Shown: positions 12,751 through 22,914 of the stretch, one piece after another
Numbering within the stretch: position 1 is the first letter of the stretch
Layout of the letters: each line of letters starts with the position of its first letter
Origin: Nansenia antarctica
Taxonomy: Eukaryota > Chordata > Actinopteri > Argentiniformes > Microstomatidae
Assembly (NCBI GenBank): GCA_963989245.1
Contig: OZ022342.1
Span: forward strand, 54,960,817 to 55,024,816
Reading direction: 5' to 3'
DNA length: 64,000 bases
Made by a program: the position numbers and the translations under genes
The notes under the pieces: generated by a model
Told to the model about the DNA's origin: nothing
Database searches by the model: none
Seen by the model: only the letters and a program-made list of their open reading frames with translations

Positions 12751-13195
12751 AAAGATTGTTGATGCGTGACTGTGTCTGGGCAGTACAATAGGCAGTACTA
12801 CAGAGTGAGAGTCACAGTTCCGACATGGAGAGTGGAATTAGTTCTGAAGCAGACCTGGAAACCTGGTTTCAATGCTGTGGTATTCAGGATGGTATACAGG
12901 TGGAGGTGTGAGGATAGTTAGTAGTTCTTAGGTCCCGGGGTTCTGTGAGTGAGGTCACCTTTGTTCCTGGGTGCTGTTGTTGAAACGGATTGTAGTAAAA
13001 TTCCGCTCTACACTTTTGATTAATTTCACTCCATTTGCGTGTGGGGTTTGGGGTTTATTGTCCAGCCAATCACATTCATTGGCAAACCAATGCACAGCTT
13101 GGGTTCGGTTACAGTCTGGGAGGGTGATGAAAGAGCATGTTAGGAGTATAATGTAATGTTCTGCTAAAGCTGGTCTACAAGAAGTGAAACCTCTA

Positions 13196-13881
13196 ATGGA
13201 GACCCCAGTGATGGAAAAGGGGGATCAACCTCTGGAGGAAGAGGCGCCCACCACCTCCCGCCTCGGCAGAGGGCTTGGGTTCCTCACGGGGGATATGCGT
13301 GTCTGTGGAGAATGGATGAACAGTAAGAGATGTTCCATGCTTCCCTTAAGTAACACATGTTAATGTTGAATCTCAGGTGCAGGGATGAGCAGCAGCAGGT
13401 ATGATCAATCAACAGGTTTATTAATCGAAGGAACAATATTTTATTTATTTATTTAATTTATTTATTTACCAGGGACAGTGCACATTAATCAACAAATCAG
13501 TTTCCACATCAATGTAAATGCGCCAGAGATAGCTCGTGAGCTAATTTCCATCTGTAGTCCCTGGACTAGCAGCATCAGAGAAGAACCTCCAATTGGTAGT
13601 AGCCTACTGTTGATAGATTTATAGTAATATCAGTTTCCACACAAAGGTTTGGCAGAGACTTTTTGGTATATTTTGTTAATAGCAAAGCATATCTGATTAT
13701 CTGACTCCAATGAAATTAGCACTATGTGCAAAGAATTGTGTTGAGTTTGTGAATTGAGTTTGTGCTGATTTAGTGCAAGAAGGATAAAGTAGAATGACTC
13801 AAAGGAGGAGTCATTTAATAATATTGTATACTTATGCAACTATTACAAGGCCAATATTTCATGTAAAAAGAGTAGATTTCT

Positions 13882-13959
<78 letters not shown>

Positions 13960-15043
13960 ACAGGTCATTCAAAACAATGCTACTCGCAACATGATGAGAA
14001 CCTCACCTCAGTCTTATAATTAGCCAATCATGTTCTATGATGCATAAGATCACACATGGTTGTTATACAAGTCAGGTGAAGGGGTTCGCCTGCGCTCGTG
14101 TGGGTGGAGTAGCGGTAAAAGAGCCGTCTGTGTGTCTCTTTGGCCAGGGCAGGTTGTGGTGGTGCAGCTGGTGGACTGGGTGCTGCGTGGGGTGGCGCAG
14201 GTCATGTTTGTCAACAACCCCCTTTGTGGGCTGCTCATCTCAACTGGCCTGCTTCTGCAGAACCGCTGGTGGGCCCTGAACGGACTGCTGGGGACCCTCT
14301 GCTCCACAATATCTGCACTCCTGATCGGACAAAACAGGTAACCTGCTTCCCTCTTGCCCTTTATCACCTGGGAAAATAGGTATTTTCTGTCGCCTCTGTC
14401 AATCTGAAACTCCATTTGCACTCGCTGTATGACTCCCTCTCTTTCATTCTCAATCTCTCGGTATGTTGTCGTTTCTGCACCCCACTTTGTCCTTTTCACA
14501 GCATTTTTATTTTTCAGCTACTGTAGCTTCTTTCTGAAATGTTGATTGGTTTTCTGTTTTTGTCCCATCATTTCAGAGGGGCCATATCTGCTGGTTTGTA
14601 TGGCTATAACGGGACTCTGGTTGGTATGCTGATGGCTGTTTTCTCTGCCAAAGGGGACTGGTACTGGTGGCTTTTGCTCCCTAATATGTTCATGTCCATG
14701 CTATGGTAAGTCACTTACAGTACTTACAGTGGATTGCTTGTTTAATCTGAAGTAGCCTAAACGCATTGTGGTAGAGCTGCATTCGCTAACATAAACAAAA
14801 ACATACACACACCCAACACTTAATTTTTTGTACAATAGTTTACTCCTCCCCCTAATCAGTGATCCATATCCTGCTTCCTGTGTTTGTGTGTTTCTCTGCA
14901 GCCCCTTTGTCTCCAGTGCCTTGGCTTTAGTCGCTGGAAAATGGGACCTCCCTGTGTTGACTCTGCCCTTCAACATTCTGGTGTGTCTGCACATGGCTGC
15001 TACAGGCTCCAGTCACCCCTACTATCCAGCGGTACGGTACCGC

Positions 15044-15096
<53 letters not shown>

Positions 15097-18000
15097 CTCT
15101 CTATCTACCAAAATACCCACCCTTTCCACAGGTGGTGATCCAGCCGAAGTCCTCCCTACCTCTGAACAGCACCTTGACACACCCCAGCATCACCCAGGTA
15201 GGACAGCAGCACCGCGCGTATGTGTGTGTGTTTAACAACTCTACAACATATCTCACTTACAATACAATAAATAAAACCAACTAAACCAAATAAGGAATTT
15301 TCCTTGAAACAGTTTTACTGAATCTCCTCATTTAGCCTACAGACCTTGAAAAGAAATGCCTTTAACGAGATCTTATTTAGTAGGGGCTAGGATTACAGTA
15401 GTGAGTGGCGATGAGATGGCCGTAGTTGTTAATTCTCAACTGTTAAAAATTCAATTTCTCGAGTCCTCCACTCGCTTCCTACTCAAAACGCATTGAAGAT
15501 CTAAGTCCCTCCCCTTAAATATTCCCCTCCAATCATTTTTGAGAAGGAAGCGAGTGGAGGACGGAGGAGAGGACTCAAGGAATCGAGTTTCTAACAACTG
15601 ACAAAGTGCCAATTACCTTCCTGGTTGGTACAGCTCTTCCTGGCCCTGCCGGTCGGTGTGGGTCAGGTTTACGGCTGTGACTGCCCCTGGACAGGAGGCA
15701 TCATCATCCTGGCACTGCTCATTTCCTCCCCTACCATCTGCCTCCATGCCACACTGGGCTCTGCTGTTGGCATGGTCTCAGGTAAGTCCCACTCATGTAA
15801 ATGTGTACTCCTAATGGAGACAGGACCATAATAATCACCTACTCATACACAATGCTTGGATGTAATGACTAAGTGAGGACATGGAGAGTTTCTAGTCATT
15901 TAGGGGAATGATTAGGTACTGTAGGCCATTTAGTGGCGCCTTCTCTGATTAACAATCCCAATGGATATGCCATTACAGATTAGAAATAGCTCTCTTAAAG
16001 TGGACAATAGTAACTAATCCTCTGATATTAATAAGCACCTAGCAAATATGCGATTGTTCTATGGTGTGTCCCATTTGATGTAGGTCTTGCCCTGGCTGCT
16101 CCTCGTGAAGACATATACTCAGGACTGTGGGGCTACAACAGTGCTCTGTCCTGCATCGCCATTGGAGGGATGTTCTATGCATGGACATGGGAGACTCATC
16201 TGCTGTCCATTACTTGTGGTAAGGATTTATAGTACAGGCATTTTGTGAGAAAAGAGGGGGGAACCTCAGACAAATTGCCGACAGAAAATCTTTCAACTGT
16301 TTATTGCTAATAAATGTCTCCTATATGACATATAAAAAGTCTTAAGAAATCAAAGTGGTGGAAAGTATATTTGTCTACCATAACCTGGTAACACGTTTTT
16401 GCTTCCAAAAATGACATTATAAAGCTTTAAAATGTTGAAACTTTAATCGAATCACTAAATTAATATACTTTTATACAAGGCAACATAAATTGGCAGTAAT
16501 CAACATTAATATAGGCATTGATTAACAACAATTGAAAACAATATTATTAAAATATCACTTTTATGTTACTTTCAAAATATTTGTGACTGGTAGATTTGCA
16601 CTAATCAACATGTTGGCACTATTGAACAAAAACGTAAACATGTTAACTTTTAAGTAAAACGTTATCAGTAGGTGTCTGGTTCATCTTCACCATCTTCATC
16701 ATCATCATCTTCATCACATGCAGCCTGAGATGAGTTTGCACACCCCAATCCTTTGCAGTTGCTACATGTAACAGAGCACTCAATGCCATGCTTCTTGCAT
16801 GTGCACCTCAGGCTAATGCAGTCTGTCTTGCAGGTGCATCTGATGAACCGGAGGAGTTCCTGTGGAGCTGGTGGTAAGTCAGTTTGGACAGGGACAAGCC
16901 TCATCACTCTCTTTCCATCCCCATTCTTGTGGCAGGAGTTCATTTGAGGTTCCCTTCCACTGCTGCACCTGGTAGGACACACGAAGACTGTGGTACTTCG
17001 CTGCTGCTGACGTAGGTGGCAGACTCTGCGGCTGCACATGACAAAAGCGATAGTGTCGTAGAGAGTCGAGTCCCTCCCCAGGTTTCCCATTGTCCAGGCA
17101 CAGCAAAGCATTCTCTCCTGCTGACACAACTGCTGTGGTAGCTGACTGTGTGTCAAACACTAGCTTGCTCACAGAAGTCATCACTGGTTGTGAATTTCTT
17201 GAGGGGAGCTCCTTTCCCAATGCCATAAATACGGGAGGTAGTGTCACACCCAGTTATTGCATGGATGAAGAGGATGTGAGGGCAAACACTGGGCCCCAGC
17301 TGCTGCTTGGCGGCCTTGATGTTCCAGACACGTGGCTTCTTCATGCTCTTCTTTGCCTCAGGTTTGAAGAAGAGGTCATGTGACTTGAGGTTGGTTTGGT
17401 ATATGAGGAGGACGAGTAGATCTGTATCATCACCAATGAGCACAGTGTTTGTTACTGTGGCAGACTGCACTGCTTTTTGCACAATGAGGAGATCAGCATC
17501 ACCTGGAGCATGGTACGTCTGACAGTTCTTCTGTAGGTGACCACTGAGCATGTTGATGAACTGCTGCTTGTTTGTGTTGTTTGAAAGGAACAGGTCTTTA
17601 TTCATCGTAATAGGCATGTCTTCATCCATGGTTACGGCTGCTCCAGTCCTCCCACCTGCTCGCCTGCGGTGTGTCATGTCTTTTGTGGATGTGCCCTGAT
17701 AACCGTCGAACACAACAACTGCCTCTCCATACTTCCTTGTGACATACTCGCTGTACAGCTTGCAATGTCCTTGTATGTGGATCCACATGTCCATACGATG
17801 CGCTGAACCAATACTCCACCATCCAGCACATACTGGACTTTTATTCAGAATTGTATTTTTCAGACTTTTATTCAGAAATTTTATTTTTCTGACTTTTATT
17901 CAGAAATTTTATTTTTCTGACTTTTATTCAGAAATTTAAAATGTTGGACTTTTATTCAGACAATTACATTTTTTGACTTTTATTCAGAAATTAAAATGTT

Positions 18001-20445
18001 CTGACTTTTATTCAGAAATTAAAATGTTCGGACTTTTATTCTGAAATTTAATTTTTCAGACTTTTATTCAGAATCTTATTTTTTCAGACTTTTATTCTGA
18101 AGCATGGTACTGTAGGTCACCTACAGTTCTTCTGTAGGTGACCACTGAGCATGTTGATGAACTGCTGCTTGTTTGTGTTTGGAAGGAACAGGTCTTTATT
18201 CATCGTAATAGGCATGTCTTCATCCATGGTTACGGTTGCTCCAGTCCTCCCACCTGCTCGCCTGCGGTGTGTCATGTCTTTTGTGGATGTGTCTGTGTTT
18301 CCCGGAAGGTCAGGTGTGAGGAGCTCCCAAATGGCATCTGCTAGCACTGGCTTCTGTGGCTGTCGAAGCAGCAGGGAGGTGTCAAACAGCGCTGGAGGAT
18401 AACTACACAGCTCATACCTGAACACTGGTGCCAGGTCTCATACCTGAACACTGCCAGGTCTCATACCTGAACACTGATGCCAGGTCTTGGGAAGCTTTAG
18501 CAGCAATTATGAGTCGCTGGAAAAGTAGTTGAGGATCCACCTGCACTGCTTCATCATCAATCTTGACTGAGGACTTTATACTCATCGTGATTACCTGCTC
18601 CTTCTTCTTGAATGTGTACTCAGCAGTAGTCTGTCCCTCCATGCTGGCCAAGATGGTGTTTCCGATGATCTTTGCCTTTTCAACATTCACAGAATGGTGC
18701 GCATGGACCCCAGTTGAGACACTGCGCAAGCTTGAATCGGAGCAGAAGGGGTTTCTCTCTTGGAGTTCAGAACTGTCAGTGTATCCTTCATGTCACATGC
18801 TTGTCTTGCATCTGTCATGTCCTTGTTCTGCTCCCCAGTGTTGTGGTTCACCCCTGTCAGCTCTTGCATGGCATTGTTGACTTCAGCACAAGCTGGCATG
18901 GAGAGCAGCCATGTCAAACGTTGCTGCTCTGTCATCCCTCGCCCTCTTGTGAGGCCACCACAGGTTTTCTTACTTCTCATCAGATAACGAGATCTACAGA
19001 CAGGCCAGCCCATGAGCAATCACTTCATCTGACCACATGGAATCCCTCTCTAAATCTCTGGTAGACATCTGGATGTTCCAACTGGACCCGCCTCCGCCAT
19101 CAGACCTCTGCAGCTCATCCAGAACGCTGCTGCCTGGCTGGTGTTCAACCTCCCCAAATTCTCTCATGTCACCCCTCTCCTTCGCACCCTGCACTGGCTC
19201 CTGATAGCAGCTCGCATTTGTTTCAAGACCCTGGTGCTTGCATACCAGGCAGCTAAAGGGACAGCCCCTGCCTACCTGAAGGAAATGGTCACCCCCCAAA
19301 CTCCAGCCCGTTCACTCTGCTCCTCCACCTCGGCTGGCCGACTGGCCCCACCACCTCTACACCAACACGGCAGTCATGCTGCCCGATCACGTCTCTTCAC
19401 AACACTGGCTCCCTGCTGGTGGAATGAGCTTCCCACGGCTGTCAGAACTGCAGAGTCACTACCCATCTTCTGTCGTAGACTGAAGACCCATCTCTTCAGG
19501 TTACACCTTAACTGCTCCTCCTGAAGACACCCGCTTTCTCCTGAAGACACCCGCTTTCCCCCTCTACTGTGTCCCCTAAACAAAAAACCCTTACAGTATT
19601 GAACACTTTGTGTGGACATCAGACAAGAAGACATGCATAAAAACATTATTTAACATGGGCGTCAATGGGAAATTGTGGCATCACCAGTTTCAGTATTTTT
19701 CAATACTTTCCACCACTTAAGACTTTTGATATGTTATGAAGGACATATCCATGAGACTAGGACAGTTGAAAGAGTTTCTGTTGCAATTTGTCTGAGGTCA
19801 TATTGTATAATGCCTGTACTATTAAGCCCAACACCTTCATTCTGCCCGATGCATCCTGAAAACAATGAACATTCAGTAGGTCACATTTGTACAGTAGGTC
19901 AGATTAGTAATATTGATTCATCGTGCTTGTTGAGCAAAATGTTGATTGTCTACTTTCAGCCTTTTTCTGCGCATACATGTTCATGGCCATCTCAAATCTG
20001 ATGTCTATTGTAAGTATTTAAAGTGTCAATTTTTTGGGACTTGACAGAGTGAATTAAGCCCATATTAGAGCTTTTGAGGAATAAGAATAAAATAAAATCC
20101 ATAAATGCCAACAAAACTTGAAGATATCGAGTCGGACCTAAACCTTTTTTCCATGTAACTTCCTTTTAGTTTGGGTTACCAGCATGCACCTGGCCTTTCT
20201 GCTTGTCAACCCTCATCTTCCTCCTCATGTCAACGGAAATCGAGGCGGTGTACAGACTCCCTCTATCAGCAGTGACGTACCCTGAGGAGAACCGTTGGTA
20301 CTACAGGGAGAGGAGACACTCAGAGAGGGCGGGGGTTCACCACAACCACAACCAGCAGCAGCACCAGCAGCAGCAGAGCAGTACAGATGAGACAGTACTG
20401 GAGGAGAACGAAGATATAAGACCACATGTCATATCAGTGGGGTAG
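13196..20445 (+). CDS. slc14a2: Urea transporter (UT family, slc14a2-type)
   Basis: Passive urea channel of the plasma membrane. Nine exons: 13196-13322, 14148-14337, 14577-14705, 14902-15031, 15132-15197, 15634-15781, 16084-16218, 19960-20009, 20170-20445. Phases agree and give 416 residues, one UT unit, as in other fish; mammalian UT-A1 has two. Landmarks: LGFLTGDMRVCGEWMN at the N end, QLVDWVLRGVAQVMFVNNPL, the hydrophobic halves with WDLPVLTLPFNI and GVGQVYGCDCPWTGGI, and PLSAVTYPEENRWYY near the C end. The C tail is His/Gln-rich (about residues 360-390). I chose the ATG at 13196; a second in-frame ATG follows at 13211. The intron 16219-19959 is enlarged by a transposable element. The assignment to slc14a2 rather than another fish UT paralogue rests on similarity and on the neighbouring 18q-type genes. 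Confidence 0.9.
13438..13580. repeat. Probable dispersed repeat fragment in slc14a2 intron 1
   Basis: A TTTA-rich stretch followed by TTTACCAGGGACAGTGCACA, a phrase I associate with dispersed fish repeats. I cannot place it in a named family, and its limits are uncertain. Confidence 0.3.
13885..13957. repeat. (GA)n microsatellite
   Basis: Pure GA tract of about 73 bases in intron 1 of the urea transporter gene. Confidence 0.95.
15043..15092. repeat. (CA)n microsatellite
   Basis: CA tract followed by CTCTCTCT in the short intron between the fourth and fifth urea transporter exons. Confidence 0.95.
15437..15602. repeat. Foldback (palindromic) element in slc14a2 intron 5
   Basis: The left arm contains GAGTCCTCCACTCGCTTCCT; the right arm contains its near complement AGGAAGCGAGTGGAGGAC, with the outer parts CAACTGTTA and TAACAACTG also pairing. 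The arms flank a loop of roughly 20-25 bases. This is the structure of a foldback MITE. No target-site duplication could be fixed. Confidence 0.7.
16668..18990 (-). pseudogene. Broken gene: Asp-rich nuclease-like domain plus CXC domain
   Basis: Read on the minus strand from right to left. An N-terminal part (18412-18729) has VDPQLLFQRLI and is followed by FRYELCSYPPALFD and LADAIWELLTPDLPG (about 18300-18425). A central part (17153-17794) has VVFDGYQGTSTKDMTHRRR, DADLLIVQKA, LIGDDTDLLVLLIY and HAITGCDTTSRIYGIGKG. The order of aspartates resembles PIN/FEN-like nucleases. A C-terminal part (16668-17150) has LPPT, WGW and a cysteine cluster CTCKTDC...RCTCKKHGIEC...CSNCKGLGC like tesmin/TSO1 CXC domains. 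At least two frame changes (near 17155 and 16915) and an internal duplication break the frame. The nuclease label is inference from motif spacing. I know similar multi-copy proteins in fish and invertebrates only as uncharacterised. Confidence 0.55.
17826..18105. repeat. Minisatellite of about 30 bp, unit GACTTTTATTCAGAAATT
   Basis: Roughly nine or ten degenerate copies of the core GACTTTTATTCAGAAATT followed by a variable T-rich part. The array lies between two copies of a coding segment of the broken gene, whose repeated parts are 17515-17695 and 18108-18290, so it sits at the junction of an internal tandem duplication. Confidence 0.9.
19088..19560 (+). mobile_element. Second L2-type LINE fragment
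   Basis: Only the C-terminal portion of the L2 reverse-transcriptase ORF is present (LQLIQNAAAWLVFNLPKF to FRLHLNCSS stop at 19524), about 90% similar by eye to the copy at 5570-5986. It is inside the inverted repeats of the larger element and orientated opposite to that element's gene. The L2 3' tail is not evident, unlike the first copy. Confidence 0.85.
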
Positions 20446-22914
20446 GGGAAGATGTTAGTAAGCTTATATGGCAAGAAACACACCCAGCTAATTTTATAGA
20501 TAAAATATATAGTATATTATTTCCTCTTTGGTGCTATGGTTCACACACATACAGCGTGGCCATTTCTGTGTCATGATTTCATTATCCAGCAGAGGGCAGC
20601 ATTCACTAAGGGAAGCCGCATTGCTGCTGTGTGTTTGAATGGCTGAAATCAATGACTCATAGAATATTAAACCCTTTCTTTTACAACACTGGTCTCTTAC
20701 TCCATTTCTCCTCATTTTGGGGTGAATACATAGAGATTGGAACCTTAGTTTTCTCCCGAAGCTCATTTCTCTCTGGATGTCAAGAGGGATTTAAAATGCA
20801 GTCGATTACAGCAATGCAGACAGGGAGCAGATGGGTTGAGGTGCGTTCACAAAACGTTCCTCCAGCAAAAAAAAAACTGCTTTTCCCAGGCAGGCATCAT
20901 ACATCACTGCCTCCCCTTCCCTGGCACTCAGACAGATTCATATCATTGAGAACGTTATTGATGCATCTGTACGCAACACTCTCTGAAGAGCATCCTCTGT
21001 CCCATCTGATTACCTTACCGTGTGAGAGTGGGAAGAGATGGTGAGAGCAAGAGGGAGGAAGGAAAGCAGGAAGGAAGGGAGAGAGGGGGATGAAAAAAGA
21101 TGGGATCGGACAAGGCGACCATAAAGTATCACTTTAAAAGATGTGCTGATTCACCTCTTGCCAGTCATTGCATCCTCCACCCACTCCACTTTCTATGAAC
21201 GTTCCACTCATAATGAAATGAAATGCTGCTGTGGGCTCCTTCCTACACTGACCAAACAGCTGATGTTCACAACTCTACATGGGGATGTGTGTGACCTTTC
21301 AGGGACAGTGGGATGAGGTGGATTGAGATTGGTTTCACACCCTTTCTGTCTGTCCTCAGTGTTCAGAGCCGATTGACTCATCTACTGCTCCTACACGAGC
21401 ATGGGGGAAGGTGGGACTGAACTGAGCTTGTGAAGGATAGCATACACGCACACACACACACCCACTCACACTCACACCCACATGTCAGTCTGTCATAGGT
21501 CAAACACTTCATCAGAGGAGGAGAGCCAATTAAACCTCAGCTTTCTACATTGTGTTTTCAGTTAATCATTGGTCTTGGTTTTTAGTTTAGACAGAGGATT
21601 CTTTTTTTTATGTTAGAGGGGGGAGCACAGTAAACCATGCATCAATGTTATTAAACATCAACTGGATACAAGCCTTCAGGAAAATCATTGTGTGTGTGTT
21701 GTATTCACCCACATGGACTCCATAATAATTGCACGTTACTACCCTGGATTGTGAACTAAAATAAAGTACCCAACTGTGCTCACATTTGTATGTATTATGC
21801 GTACTGTTTGGCACATGAGCTGGTATTAAAAAGTGTGATTTTATATGTGAGTGAAAGGCAAGCACACTGTTTCCGTGGGCGGGCAGAGTGTGATGCTGTG
21901 AAAGAGACTAATCTGATTCACTCTCTTCTAGAACAAGGGCCTCCACTGTAGTAGAGATGCGCTGAGCCAGTGACGCTTCTGGCACTACACATTCACACCA
22001 AATTTGCCTCCATTTCCTGTTGGAATGGATGGAGAATCCACTGGTAACTCCTCTTTCCCATTGGCTGTGTGTGAGCATCATAGAAGAGGAAGCGTGGCCA
22101 TGTATGTCCTCTTCTCACAGTATGTTCCATAACCGTACAAGATAACCACAAAAGAACATTAATTGTTCTGATGGAATCATATCACACGTCACACTGTAAC
22201 TACTGACGATGATACGTTGAGCTGCAACGTTTGCAGGAAAAGTGCTATAGCCTACAAATAAAAGTTATTATTATTATTGTTATTATTACCAATGACGTAT
22301 TTATTCAATAGATGCATGTCTATGGTAACTACAATAGCCTGCCTGATACTGTATACGCCTATCATTATCACCCTTTTATGTTTATTTTTTGAGTACTTCT
22401 TTTGAAGTAGGGAATATCAATTAATTGCTAAGTAACAAATTGACAAGTGATCATATCTGAAGGTGATGATTACTAGTCTATTGTTCAAATCCAGTGGAAT
22501 AGATACCATGTTGATAACGTTCAATCAGGGGGAGAGTCTGATATTCGTCCTCAAACGGCACCCCTAGACATCTCAAAGGATTTACCTACCGGTCGTGACT
22601 ATCCTTGAGCCGTGTCTAGAATTCCGGAAACGAGTCTCGAGAAGGAGAAGGGGGCTGTTACATCCGTGTGATCACGCAGCGAACACCAATGGTTTCGCGG
22701 AGGAATGTGGAGGAACGGTATTCCCTCTAGTGCGTAGAGAATGGGCGGGTTTGGGGAATGCTCGGTCACGATGCGTGGGTGGTGAGTGTAGTCAAGCCTG
22801 GCCGCCGAGGCAATATTTAGCAGTCTGCAGTCAACCGTTCAGGCAAACTGAAGTCTAACGAGCATTTCAGCACCACAGCTCCTGGACAGCGACCCTTAAG
22901 CAAACACCAACATC
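20446..22914. other. 3' flank of slc14a2 and upstream region of dnajb5
   Basis: About 2.5 kb without a supported coding gene. It contains short CA runs (about 21447-21470), a TTATTATTATTG tract (about 22265-22290) and probably the slc14a2 3' UTR. The dnajb5 5' UTR and promoter must lie in the last few hundred bases, where the sequence becomes richer in CG dinucleotides (22560-22800). No canonical TATA box could be assigned with confidence. Confidence 0.5.

Larger units (their letters stand above)
16230..19821 (-). mobile_element. TIR element carrying an unusual Asp-rich/CXC gene
   Basis: A 3.6 kb insertion in intron 7 of the urea transporter gene. Its ends are imperfect inverted repeats about 130 bases long. 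They share TAGTACAGGCATT at the very tip, then ACCTCAGACAAATTG, CTTTCAACTGT, AGTCTTAAG and GTGGTGGAAAGTAT in the same order on opposite strands (16230-16370 and 19685-19821). The trinucleotide TTA flanks both ends (16227-16229 and 19822-19824) and may be the target duplication; TA is the alternative reading. The cargo is a minus-strand broken gene plus a fragment of L2 near the right end. No DDE transposase is recognisable. The family is unknown to me. Confidence 0.7.
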
